DNA of 64,000 bases, from NCBI RefSeq assembly GCF_002368095.1, contig NZ_AP018227.1:1384264-1448263 (forward strand), written 5' to 3'. Below are positions 18,505 through 26,793 of the stretch, piece after piece (the first letter of the stretch is position 1; each line of letters begins with the position of its first letter). Position numbers and translations under genes: made by a program. The notes below the pieces were generated by a model that worked only from the letters and a program-made list of their open reading frames with translations, was not told where the DNA came from and made no database searches. The DNA is from Calothrix parasitica NIES-267 (GTDB lineage Bacteria > Cyanobacteriota > Cyanobacteriia > Cyanobacteriales > Nostocaceae).

Positions 18505-19076
18505 GATTTTTGATGACGATTGTGAAAAGGACAGCGACTAATAGATTTATCGTTAGGATCTATATGCTTGGTGCGAATTTGTCCGAACTTATCCAGAGTA
18601 TCAACTGCTGTGCCTTTTTTAAACCGTAAACTACCTGCTTCATCTCCGCCAAATTTTTTACATACCGCTTTATGGTCTGTTACTAATTCAAAATATGCTT
18701 CTACAAATTTTTGGTGTACTGATTCTAGTTCGTCGGGTATATTCTTGAATGTAGGACTAAGACGCTTCCATAACTGCATTAAAGTAGCGTGTTCCCACGA
18801 CATTAAGCCACTAAAGTTGTCAGATTTAACGTAGGGAGGAGACATTTTTGGACGAATATGAGATTCGTATTCCTGTTTGCTGAAGCTACCAGCAAGCTGC
18901 ATTGATGCACCACTAGCCAACATTAAATCGGTTGCAGTTTCTAACTCAGTTTGCGCTGTTGCTATATCTCCTAGAGCAAAACTAGATTCAAAGCGACGCA
19001 GACAAATAATTAAAGCTTGGACATTAACAAAAAACGACCAGTGAAATCCTTTCCAAGTTTCTTGTGTGTCTAACAT
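18501..19076 (-). CDS. Unknown cluster protein, 191 residues
   Basis: I do not recognise the family. The protein is largely helical, starts MLDTQETWKGFHWSFFVN, has a central SGLMSWEHATLMQLWKRLSP segment and ends with a basic, Cys/His-containing tail (SRCPFHNRHQKS). The tail might bind a metal, but that is a guess. It overlaps the MFS gene by 4 bp, so the two are co-translated. Position between exporter and MbtH gene on the shared strand suggests a tailoring, transport or immunity role. No signal peptide or clear membrane helix was seen. Confidence 0.7.
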   Translation of the reverse strand: MLDTQETWKGFHWSFFVNVQALIICLRRFESSFALGDIATAQTELETATDLMLASGASMQLAGSFSKQEYESHIRPKMSPPYVKSDNFSGLMSWEHATLMQLWKRLSPTFKNIPDELESVHQKFVEAYFELVTDHKAVCKKFGGDEAGSLRFKKGTAVDTLDKFGQIRTKHIDPNDKSISRCPFHNRHQKS

Positions 19077-19170
19077 TATTAATTTTGGATTTTAGATTTT
19101 GGATTTTAGATTTTGGATTTAATTTATGGTGTTAGTTAACTAAAATATGAAGTGATGTTTTCACATTTTG

Positions 19171-19196
19171 GAGACGTAGCAATGCTACGTCTCTAC
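19171..19196. repeat. TAGAGACG-type palindrome overlapping a gene end
   Basis: GAGACGTAGCA/TGCTACGTCTC palindrome between two cluster genes. Its last bases overlap the stop codon region of the 154-residue gene ending at 19193. It could act as a weak terminator, but it has no T-run. Confidence 0.7.
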
Positions 19197-19657
19197 ATTA
19201 GTTGCAGGTGGTAAACCCTTGATAACAAATGAATATAGCTGATGTATCCTTGTTTCTGTCGTTCAACTGCAAGTGAATCAAAATGATTATTTGACTTGTC
19301 TAACAAAACAAACATCCGATAAACTGCTAACATCAAACTTTTAACTATACAAAAAGCGGGTTGTTGGCTTTCTACATGGTTTACGTCAAAATGACTGTCA
19401 AAATCTTCAATCTCCGAGCTTTTTAATGCTGTTTTTGAAGAAGATATTTTTGCAGGGAATACATCGGTCGAACCTAATTTATATAATTCATCTCTAATAA
19501 TGACAAGTGCATTGGAAGCATCTACTTGTTTTATTGCTCTCTTTATCTGGCTAAGTGCTTGAGACAATTTAACTGTATCAGCTTCACTTAATTGTTCATC
19601 AATAGGTAAGTCCCAAGTAACAAGCAAATTAAGCTGAAATTCATCATAATTAGTCAT
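19193..19657 (-). CDS. Unknown cluster protein, 154 residues
   Basis: Unrecognised, mostly helical protein (MTNYDEFQLNLLVTWDLP.. to ..ISYIHLLSRVYHLQLM). The C-terminal third has a hydrophobic run CIVKSLMLAVYRMFVLLDK that looks like an amphipathic or core helix rather than a sure membrane span. It lies 29 bp from the MbtH gene in the same orientation. Its function cannot be inferred beyond probable membership of the NRPS cluster. Confidence 0.6.
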   Translation of the reverse strand: MTNYDEFQLNLLVTWDLPIDEQLSEADTVKLSQALSQIKRAIKQVDASNALVIIRDELYKLGSTDVFPAKISSSKTALKSSEIEDFDSHFDVNHVESQQPAFCIVKSLMLAVYRMFVLLDKSNNHFDSLAVERQKQGYISYIHLLSRVYHLQLM

Positions 19658-19686
19658 GTCCTCTAAGCACTGGTATTTTTAGCTTT

Positions 19687-19902
19687 TTATTCGGTATTAG
19701 AGGTAGATGCATCCATTTTTTTACGTAAACTGAGAGGTCGCATATCTGTCCATACTTCTTTAATATATTCTAGACACTCTTGTTTTGTTCCTGTTTTCCC
19801 ACCCGAACGCCAACCATGAGGTATCTCGCGATATTCAAACCAAATTGAATATTCTTCTTCTTCACTAATTACTACAGTATATGTTGTATCTTCCATAATC
19901 AA
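19687..19902 (-). CDS. MbtH-like protein
   Basis: Small chaperone that binds adenylation domains and is needed for activity of many of them. The 71-residue protein carries the family pattern: EEEEYSIWFEYREIPHGW, then ECLEYIKEVWTDMRPLSLR, with the three conserved tryptophans and the WTDMRPLSLR end. One departure is SIWF where most members have SLWP. The start may be the first ATG or the one two codons later (MEDTTYTV). It sits among small genes of the NRPS cluster, which has seven A domains in view that could depend on it. Confidence 0.92.
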   Translation of the reverse strand: MIMEDTTYTVVISEEEEYSIWFEYREIPHGWRSGGKTGTKQECLEYIKEVWTDMRPLSLRKKMDASTSNTE

Positions 19903-19923
19903 TTATCAGTGAGCAGTGAGCAA

Positions 19924-20253
19924 TTACCCATTACCAATTACTTGCAAATGTCCTTTACCTGTTAGTGTTTCTAATTCGATATCAGCAATACATTTTACGG
20001 GTACATAATTAAGTGTCAAATTTCCAACTATACGAGCAATTCCTGTTTTTTGCTCGAAGTTGGCTGCACTCAAATCGGAAGCGTCTTTATCAAATTTTAT
20101 TCCTAATTCTGTTCCTCCTTTTGTATTGGTGAATTTAAGATGAATATAACCGCGTTCGATATTTTCTTTGAATGCGGTAACGGTTTTTTCTGGTTTAATG
20201 CTGGCTTCTACTGGATGGGAGCCTTGGGATAGTTTTTGTACTAGTTCGTTCAT
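19924..20253 (-). CDS. Unknown cluster protein, 109 residues
   Basis: Unrecognised small soluble protein. It has a helical N-terminus (MNELVQKLSQGSHPVEAS) and an apparently beta-rich remainder (ERGYIHLKFTNTKGGTELGI, NLTLNYVPVKCIADIELETL). The pattern could be a small barrel or sandwich such as a binding or cyclase-like fold, but this is only a guess from alternation of residues. It is 21 bp upstream of the MbtH gene on the same strand, so it is probably co-transcribed with it. Confidence 0.65.
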   Translation of the reverse strand: MNELVQKLSQGSHPVEASIKPEKTVTAFKENIERGYIHLKFTNTKGGTELGIKFDKDASDLSAANFEQKTGIARIVGNLTLNYVPVKCIADIELETLTGKGHLQVIGNG

Positions 20254-20439
20254 TATTTATCTTGTTTGATATTTTAAACGCAAAGGAATGCAGAGGATTT
20301 ATGAAAGTTAACTCCTAGGTTGGGTTAGACGCACTAAAAAATTTAATTATTAACTAATAAATGTGATTTGCGGCTCCTTCCCAACAAAAGTTTTGCGATC
20401 CAATATCTTGTTCTCGTTTCTAATAACCCAAGCTACGAG

Positions 20440-20697
20440 CTAACTATTTACAACTTCATAGTTGGGAATTTCAAATTCTAAAACTTGGTGACAAAAGTCT
20501 TTCCATTCGTCTGTCACCTTGTCAAAAATAATATTTTCATCTTGATAAATTCCGTCGGTGACAACATAATTTTCTTGTAAATAAAGAACACTATCTTCTG
20601 TCAGTTGTTGATTTATTTCTTGATTTTCATTCCATTGATTAAATTGGCGGAGTTGTTTTAATAAGTATGCCTTACAATATTTACCCATTGTTGCCAT
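20440..20697 (-). CDS. Unknown cluster protein, 85 residues
   Basis: Small, acidic, unrecognised protein beginning MATMGKYCKAYLLKQLRQF and containing EDSVLYLQENYVVTDGIYQDE. An alternative start is the second Met (MGKYCKAY). It lies 57 bp downstream of the aminotransferase gene on the same strand. The gap to the next gene (20254-20439) holds a partial AGGTTGGGTTAG repeat and no gene. Function unknown. Confidence 0.6.
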   Translation of the reverse strand: MATMGKYCKAYLLKQLRQFNQWNENQEINQQLTEDSVLYLQENYVVTDGIYQDENIIFDKVTDEWKDFCHQVLEFEIPNYEVVNS

Positions 20698-20754
20698 AAT
20701 TTTTTTCCTGTAATTAATTAAAATTTATCCCCCAACACCCCTTTAATCAAGAAG

Positions 20755-22239
20755 CTATAAAAATCCTGCTTCTTGTAATTCTTTTGCACTGTGTTTGAAG
20801 GCTTGAATAATGTTGTTAATATCTTCTTCGGTATGGGCTGTGGAAAGAAATCCTCCTTTGTCTCCTTGTCGTAAATGAATTCCTTTTTTAAGTAAATTAA
20901 ATGACATTAAATTTGTCGCCATTGGAGAAATATTGCTCTGGGAATTATCTGCTGCAAAAAATGAACCGAAGTGGGTATAAGTAAGAGGAATTCCTTCTTT
21001 TGCAAAGTAATTATTTAATTCTTCTACTAATTCTAATGTCCGCTGATTTAGCTTTTCTTGAAGCTGTACTCCTTCATTTTTCAAATGCTCAAGTACGGCT
21101 TTTGATGCTGCTAGAGCAAGGGGGTGTTTACAAAAGGTACCTGCGAAAAATGTTGTTTTAGCTTGAGGTGCGGAATCGTCGCCGTAATTCCAGGTGCCAC
21201 CATCTATACTATCCATGTAAGCAGCTTTACCCGCAACTACGGACATGGGTAAACCACCACCGACGATTTTACTGTAGGTAACTATATCCGCATCAATCTC
21301 AAACCAAGCTTGCGAACCACCTTGATGAATTCTAAATCCTGTCACCATTTCATCAAAAATCAAGGCAATATTAGCTTCTTGTGTGACACGTCTTAACTGC
21401 TGTAAAAATTCTCTGGGTTGTAATTGAGGACAACGACTTTGTACGGGTTCTACTAAAACGGCTGCTAACTGATTCTTATTAGCTTCGATTACTTTTAATG
21501 ATTGGGGATTTCCATAATCTAGCACTAACACGTTTTTCGCAACATCTTTGGGAATACCGGGTGCTGCTGGAACTCCTTTCGGACTAACGCTGTTTTTCAA
21601 ACCCGATTGTATCGGACTCAACAAACCAGATAATAAACCACCACCAGCGATTTTTCCTTCTAATTTGCGACTTGCTGCTTGTTTCGCATACTGGGCAATT
21701 GTCGCTCTAATTAAGGTACTATCCGAGTGTCCGTGATAAGAATTTGTAAATATAGCTATTTTATGGCGATTTGTTACGGTTCTAGCCATGCGAATCGCTG
21801 TCATGATGGCTTCAGTTCCCGTATTGCTGAATGTTGCTCTTTCTGTTTTGGTTAGTTCGCAGATAAGTTGAGCCACTTCACCAGCTAACTCAGCTTGGGG
21901 TCCCATTGAGAAACCTTTTTCTAATTGAGTGGCGATCGCCTTTTTTACAAATTCTGGATTGTGACCGAGTAAATTAATTCCCAAACCCATTAAAATGTCG
22001 GTATACTCATTCCCATCAATATCCCAAAGTTTTGCTCCCCTCATCTTTTCGACAACAACTGGATAACATATCTCCTTTAATTCTGGAGAAAAACCCAACC
22101 CTAAAGAACTTTTATCTGCTAAAACAGGACGATAGGTTTGAGCATAATTTTTTGATGCTTGAGTTCGCTTTATATAAGATGCGATGAGGTTTTCTAAATG
22201 TTGTGTTTGTAAATCGGTTTTATCTGAAGTTGTTGTCAT
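20755..22239 (-). CDS. Class III aminotransferase (GSA-aminomutase-like)
   Basis: PLP enzyme of the glutamate-1-semialdehyde aminotransferase type, 494 residues. The N-terminal GLGFSPELKEICYPVVVEKMRGAKLWDIDGNEY region, the cofactor aspartate in LIFDEMVTGFR and the Schiff-base lysine in TYSKIVGGGLPMS are clear. Family members stand alone or as domains in NRPS-PKS lines. Here it lies beside a line that ends in a thioester reductase, so one reasonable role is transamination of the released aldehyde to an amine, as MxcL does for myxochelin; making a beta-amino group on the polyketide part is another. About 55 residues of N-terminal extension precede the core. Confidence 0.9.
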   Translation of the reverse strand: MTTTSDKTDLQTQHLENLIASYIKRTQASKNYAQTYRPVLADKSSLGLGFSPELKEICYPVVVEKMRGAKLWDIDGNEYTDILMGLGINLLGHNPEFVKKAIATQLEKGFSMGPQAELAGEVAQLICELTKTERATFSNTGTEAIMTAIRMARTVTNRHKIAIFTNSYHGHSDSTLIRATIAQYAKQAASRKLEGKIAGGGLLSGLLSPIQSGLKNSVSPKGVPAAPGIPKDVAKNVLVLDYGNPQSLKVIEANKNQLAAVLVEPVQSRCPQLQPREFLQQLRRVTQEANIALIFDEMVTGFRIHQGGSQAWFEIDADIVTYSKIVGGGLPMSVVAGKAAYMDSIDGGTWNYGDDSAPQAKTTFFAGTFCKHPLALAASKAVLEHLKNEGVQLQEKLNQRTLELVEELNNYFAKEGIPLTYTHFGSFFAADNSQSNISPMATNLMSFNLLKKGIHLRQGDKGGFLSTAHTEEDINNIIQAFKHSAKELQEAGFL

Positions 22240-22308
22240 ATTTTATTAATAATTTCTATTTTTTTTAACGCAAAGGGGCACAGAGGTTAACGCAGAGGAA
22301 CGCGGAGT

Positions 22309-23166
22309 TTATGAAATTTTACGACAAATAAAATAAGCTGAATGATTGTTATCTAAATCTGTTTTTCCATCGATAGTCTTAATTTGAATTTGGGTAAATC
22401 CAACTTCTTCTAATGCTGCTTTTACTTCTTCTGGATAATATCCCCTAACGTCATAGGTGATGTCCGAACGCTGCCAATTCTCCCACTGTTGAAAGTTAGA
22501 TAATACTTTAAGCCGAAATCTGGTTAACAATCTCAAACTTAACAATTTATACATTAACTTTTTCCAACCACCATTTCTTCTAACCTTAGTCGGAGTTTGA
22601 TACATAGTAACTTTGAAATTCCCCATTCTATCTGTAGAGTCATAATTTGGGGTAATATACCAAGCAAGTTCGGATTCTATTTCACCTTCTGAAATTTGAG
22701 AGTTCCACCATTTTTGCATTTGTCCTGCATGGTTTAAATCAAACATAAATAAACCATTCGGTTTTAATGCACGGTAAACGCTACTAAAAACACGATTTAA
22801 TTCATCAATGCTCAAAATATGATTTAGCGAAGCACTACTAGAAACAACCCCATCAAAACGTTCCGGAAGATTAAAACTGCGAGCATCCCCTAAAACAAAT
22901 TCTCCCTGTGGTGCATTTCGACGAGCATAATCGAGCATCGTTTCCGAACCATCTAAACCCGTTACCCTGTAACCTTTGTGCAATAGTGCTTGCATTAAAT
23001 TTCCCGTACCGCAGCACAAATCGAGCAAATCTGCGTCTTTGGGTAGATGTGGTAGCAACATCAGTTCAACAGGCTTAAGTTGCTCTAAGCCATACTGCGG
23101 CCCCATTGTATGGTTGTACAGCCAAGCCCAAGTATCGTATTCTGAATAGCGATTAGTTTCTACCAT
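22309..23166 (-). CDS. Class I SAM-dependent methyltransferase
   Basis: Stand-alone methyltransferase of 285 residues. Motif I is LLDLCCGTGNLMQALL near 46-61, followed by the acidic end of the second strand in VTGLDGSETMLDYAR and the DARSF segment. The C-terminal half has WYITPNYDSTDRMGNFKVTMY, common in small-molecule methylases. It sits between the aminotransferase and the hydroxylase-reductase gene, so it probably N- or O-methylates the peptide, since no NRPS module in view carries an internal methylation domain. The acceptor atom cannot be inferred. Confidence 0.88.
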   Translation of the reverse strand: MVETNRYSEYDTWAWLYNHTMGPQYGLEQLKPVELMLLPHLPKDADLLDLCCGTGNLMQALLHKGYRVTGLDGSETMLDYARRNAPQGEFVLGDARSFNLPERFDGVVSSSASLNHILSIDELNRVFSSVYRALKPNGLFMFDLNHAGQMQKWWNSQISEGEIESELAWYITPNYDSTDRMGNFKVTMYQTPTKVRRNGGWKKLMYKLLSLRLLTRFRLKVLSNFQQWENWQRSDITYDVRGYYPEEVKAALEEVGFTQIQIKTIDGKTDLDNNHSAYFICRKIS

Positions 23167-23410
23167 ATTGATTATAAGAATGCAGCGCTCAAAAAATACT
23201 CTAGTTTACTGATATTAATTCTCAATAATTTATTCAGTTACTGTTCCCTTCATATTATTACATAATGCTTTGTTTAAAGATAGGTAAATTTGATGACAAG
23301 ATTGTAAAAAATGAACTATTACTTCACTACATTAATTCTGAAGAGTTTGTAGTTGCGCTTCTCTGCGATAAAACTCCGTTTACAGGGCCAAACATCTATG
23401 TATTAATAAA

Positions 23411-23455
23411 AATGGCGTTGCCGATTAAAAGTATGATTTGCCTCCCAGCCCCCAA
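23411..23455. repeat. Truncated copy of the GCGTTGC element
   Basis: GGCGTTGCCGATTAAAAGTA and the following bases to GCCCCCAA are the reverse complement of the right end of the elements at 55789-55952 and 58902-59042. The fragment directly abuts the stop codon of the hydroxylase-reductase gene. Upstream, 23310-23400 holds pieces of the ATTAATTTTG and GTAGTTGCGCTTCTC repeats. Confidence 0.75.
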
Positions 23456-26400
23456 TCACTTCATCAAATAACCAATATAAGTCGATAATAATTGTGCATC
23501 TATCGCCGGACAGATAATTGATGTATCGGCAAGTCCAGTTAAGGTATTATGAGCATCAAAGTGTAAAGGTTTTGCTTCTGTTGTACTATTTCCAGAATTA
23601 GCAGAAAATAATGAAGCAATAGCGTATAAGGGATGATTGGGAGAGTTTTCGATAATTTTGACTAGTTTTTCTCGCCATTGTTCGTAAGGAAGTCTTTCGA
23701 CGGGATAACCCATTGAATTAAGTTGTTTGAATAATATTTCGACCTCTACTGGTTGGGGATGGACTACATGAAAGACTTTTCCCCAGGATTCTGACTGTTT
23801 TGATAGATGAACTATTGCTTGGGTTACATAGTCTACTGGCATGATATCTAATATCATATTGCCAATTGGGGCGCTTCCTAGCTGCACGCAACCCTGAATC
23901 ATTTTGTAGAGAAAATCGTTTCTGTTAAATACTCCGGTTTGGCTGTGTCCGCTAACTGCTCCGACTCGGTATATTGAAGCTGGGAGATTTCTTTGACGAG
24001 CTATTGTGACTAATTTTTCGGCTACCCATTTACTTTGAGCGTAACCACCAACAGGTGTACGGTTTGCGTCAAGGGGTTCGTTTTCGCGGATAATTTGGTT
24101 TGCGCCAGCAAATACGCTGATGGTTGAAATAAAGTGTACGGGTTTGACTTTGTTTTTACAAGCTAATCGCAAAACTTCTTGAGTTCCCAATACATTAGTA
24201 GCTTTTAGTAGTGAATAAGGCGATGTATGATGAACCCATGCACCGTTATGATAAATAGTATCAATTTCTGTAGAAAGATTTTCAAATTGGTTTTGAGAAA
24301 GTCCTAGCAACGGTTGAGATAAATCTCCGACAATGGGAATAATTCTGTTGCTAAATGATTCTTGCCATTGTTGGTAAAGATTATAGGATTCTAGAGACTT
24401 TTTGATTTTATTTTGTGCTGCTTCGGTATTTTCAGCCCGGATGAGACAGTGAATTTTAGCTTCTGTTGTTTGTAATAGTTCGTGGAGAAGAAAAGCACCA
24501 ACAAAACCAGCTGCTCCCGTCAAAAGAATGTTATCTAGAATAATTTGAGCAGGTATTGCACTATAAGCTTGAATACTTTCATCTAAAACAGCTTCCGCTT
24601 CTAAATCAAGTTTGCTACCATTTGTCCTGTCGTGCAAAAATTGCACAATTTCTGACTTACGCTGTTTAATCTGGGCTTTAATTTCGGGAGTTAAACCACC
24701 TTTTGGAGCATTACATTTAAGTTTTGGTTCTTCTGAAGTATTTTGTTTATCTTCTACCCAAAGTTTAATATCTTTATCGGAAAGTTCTTTGAGTAATTCG
24801 TTGATTGGTTTAATTTTTTCCTCCACTTCCGTATCTAATATTATCGATGATTGTTGATGATTTTGATGATTTTGATTATTGCTAATAGATGATTCTATAA
24901 AAAGATTTGTATTTGAACCTGCTGCTAAAATAATTTCCTTACAACCATACAAACGCTCGCTATGAATATTATTTTCTTTGCATTGCTCAACTAACTTATT
25001 AGATTCAATAATCGGACGAGAATCATCTGTATAATTAATTGATGTAATATAGGTCAACCAAGGTTCTTGTCCCATGGCATAAACATAAACCTGTTGCGGA
25101 TTAAATTGATTGACTAAATTAAATGCTTTTCTAGCATCAGAACCATCTAATCTTCGCGTCTGTGCCATTTTTCTGGGAACAGTTTTCGTTAACAAAGAAC
25201 CATAAGCCCAAGTATAAGGAGCGCCATCGCATTCCATACCAATAAACATTACATCTAAATCGCCCAGAAGACAATGTAAATTGCGATATAAAGCAGGTTC
25301 GATATTATTAGAATCAGCAGCGCATAATATTTTTCTACCTTTAATATTGAACCAATAAGCTGCTTTTGTGGCAATATTTAAATCGCCATGTTCGCCAAGT
25401 ACGGGTAATGATGTGATAAATCCATCGTTAATTTCTATAGTTTCTAATTCATCAATTTCTTGAACATTATTAAAGCCAATTGCTGATAAAATTAACTTTA
25501 AAGAAGGGTCTATCAAAGCGCCTTTATTCCCCTTTGGTACTACAACATTACAGATTTTATGCCGTAACTGTAGTAAGGTTTCAAACATTACGTGGTCTTG
25601 GTGATTGTGAGTAATTACAGCATAATCAATCACTTCGGGTAAATCAGCATAAGTATAGCGAGGAATTCCAGTACTATGTTGATAACTAATCAGCGGGTCG
25701 CACAATATAGTAATATCTTGAGTTTCGATTAAAACACAAGCATGACCGAAATAACTAATCCTGACATCATCACCTTGATAATTATTTGGTTGAGGAGGTT
25801 TTTCTGTTGTAAACAAAGATGAAAATACAGCTTCTTGATGATTTTTTATTTGGAAAATTTCTTTTAGTTCGTTATAAGAATCTGCTTGATAGCGCATCCT
25901 AAATAATCTGTCCCAAGCAGGATGATTAAATTTAAAATCGAGATGCAGCGTATGATTTTTTCGTAAACGAGGTGTACTTAAAACAAAAGAGCGAGAATCT
26001 TCATCGGTTAAAGATAAAGCTACTGTTTGATGAGCAGTTTGATAATCGGAACTACGATATAAAAGACCTTCAATTAAACGAATTGCAGGATGGTTGTTAG
26101 CATCGTAAACAAGTTCCACATAACCCTTTAATTCTTCTGGTACTTCTTCGTATAAAGGTTCTAAAGAATATCCATCTGCTTTTTCGCATAAGAGCTTTTC
26201 TAAATTTTCAATCGCTGTTGCTAACCGGATTAAATTAGCTTGTTCTGCCTTAGTTTTTACTAATAAATCTTTAATTTCACCAACTCTATCAACATCATAA
26301 TTAATAAACGGTCCTCCCATCATCGCCGGATTTTGCAAAGCTGATTTATGTACTTGTGGAGCTTCGATAAAAGACTCCATAATTTTAATATGGGAATCAA

Positions 26401-26512
26401 CAATGTACATCGCAGCAGTTGCAGGTGGTACCAGGTATGACCAAGCGTACCACTGGTTAATTAAAGGTTCTACAATTGCGTTGGGTTTTAGATAAACTTT
26501 GTCAACAATCAT
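23456..26512 (-). CDS. CmlA-like di-iron hydroxylase / TubC-like docking / thioester reductase fusion
   Basis: 1018 residues in three parts. Residues 1-540 resemble CmlA, the di-iron beta-hydroxylase of PCP-bound amino acids: an N-terminal domain (IVEPLINQWYAWSYLVPPAT) and a metallo-beta-lactamase fold with HNHQDH (His302, His304, Asp306, His307), GEHGD (Glu374) and CAAD (Asp400) as likely iron ligands. Residues 568-628 form a TubC-type docking domain (KDIKLWVEDK..LTPEIKAQIKQRKSEIVQFL). Residues 660-1018 are an NAD(P)H thioester reductase with LLTGAAGFVGAF, STISVF and Tyr825/Lys829 in YAQSK. The protein has no A or PCP domain, so it must act on a carrier in another protein, most likely the last NRPS (26794). 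Expected outcome: beta-hydroxylation and reductive chain release. This order in one chain is unusual. Confidence 0.85.
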   Translation of the reverse strand: MIVDKVYLKPNAIVEPLINQWYAWSYLVPPATAAMYIVDSHIKIMESFIEAPQVHKSALQNPAMMGGPFINYDVDRVGEIKDLLVKTKAEQANLIRLATAIENLEKLLCEKADGYSLEPLYEEVPEELKGYVELVYDANNHPAIRLIEGLLYRSSDYQTAHQTVALSLTDEDSRSFVLSTPRLRKNHTLHLDFKFNHPAWDRLFRMRYQADSYNELKEIFQIKNHQEAVFSSLFTTEKPPQPNNYQGDDVRISYFGHACVLIETQDITILCDPLISYQHSTGIPRYTYADLPEVIDYAVITHNHQDHVMFETLLQLRHKICNVVVPKGNKGALIDPSLKLILSAIGFNNVQEIDELETIEINDGFITSLPVLGEHGDLNIATKAAYWFNIKGRKILCAADSNNIEPALYRNLHCLLGDLDVMFIGMECDGAPYTWAYGSLLTKTVPRKMAQTRRLDGSDARKAFNLVNQFNPQQVYVYAMGQEPWLTYITSINYTDDSRPIIESNKLVEQCKENNIHSERLYGCKEIILAAGSNTNLFIESSISNNQNHQNHQQSSIILDTEVEEKIKPINELLKELSDKDIKLWVEDKQNTSEEPKLKCNAPKGGLTPEIKAQIKQRKSEIVQFLHDRTNGSKLDLEAEAVLDESIQAYSAIPAQIILDNILLTGAAGFVGAFLLHELLQTTEAKIHCLIRAENTEAAQNKIKKSLESYNLYQQWQESFSNRIIPIVGDLSQPLLGLSQNQFENLSTEIDTIYHNGAWVHHTSPYSLLKATNVLGTQEVLRLACKNKVKPVHFISTISVFAGANQIIRENEPLDANRTPVGGYAQSKWVAEKLVTIARQRNLPASIYRVGAVSGHSQTGVFNRNDFLYKMIQGCVQLGSAPIGNMILDIMPVDYVTQAIVHLSKQSESWGKVFHVVHPQPVEVEILFKQLNSMGYPVERLPYEQWREKLVKIIENSPNHPLYAIASLFSANSGNSTTEAKPLHFDAHNTLTGLADTSIICPAIDAQLLSTYIGYLMK

Positions 26513-26574
26513 TTTAGATTTTAGATTTTAGATTTTGGATTTTGGATTTTGGATTGCTTGTAAAACGATGAAAC

Positions 26575-26638
26575 GTCATTGCGAGCGAAGCGAAGCAATC
26601 GCGACATCTTGGGATTGCTTCGCTCCGCTCGCAATGAC
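26575..26638. repeat. GTCATTGCGAGCGAAGCG palindrome
   Basis: Inverted repeat with 26-bp arms, GTCATTGCGAGCGAAGCGAA at the left and its near-exact complement at the right. It is a widespread cyanobacterial repeat type, with a degraded relative at 55383-55500. It lies in the 281-bp gap between two cluster genes and may act as a processing or termination hairpin. TTTTGGATT simple repeats precede it at 26517-26555. Confidence 0.8.
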
Positions 26639-26793
26639 AACTATTTACCCACGTCGCTTTGCGTTTAAGGGACATCCAAAAATTAAATTAATCAATTCCT
26701 GCATTTAATAGGATTATCAGATTTCTTCTCCCCCTGCTCCCCCTGCTCCCCCTGCTCACCAAAGCGATTGATTATTTTTTAAATTGGAAGTCC

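Noticed and set aside
18501-19076. Possible heme-dioxygenase-like (TDO/IDO, PrnB-type) assignment of the 191-residue protein
   Set aside because: Only general helical character and a few residues suggested it; no heme ligand pattern could be defended.
23265-23471. Plus-strand frame of 68 codons
   Set aside because: Covers repeat fragments and runs antisense into the end of the hydroxylase-reductase gene.
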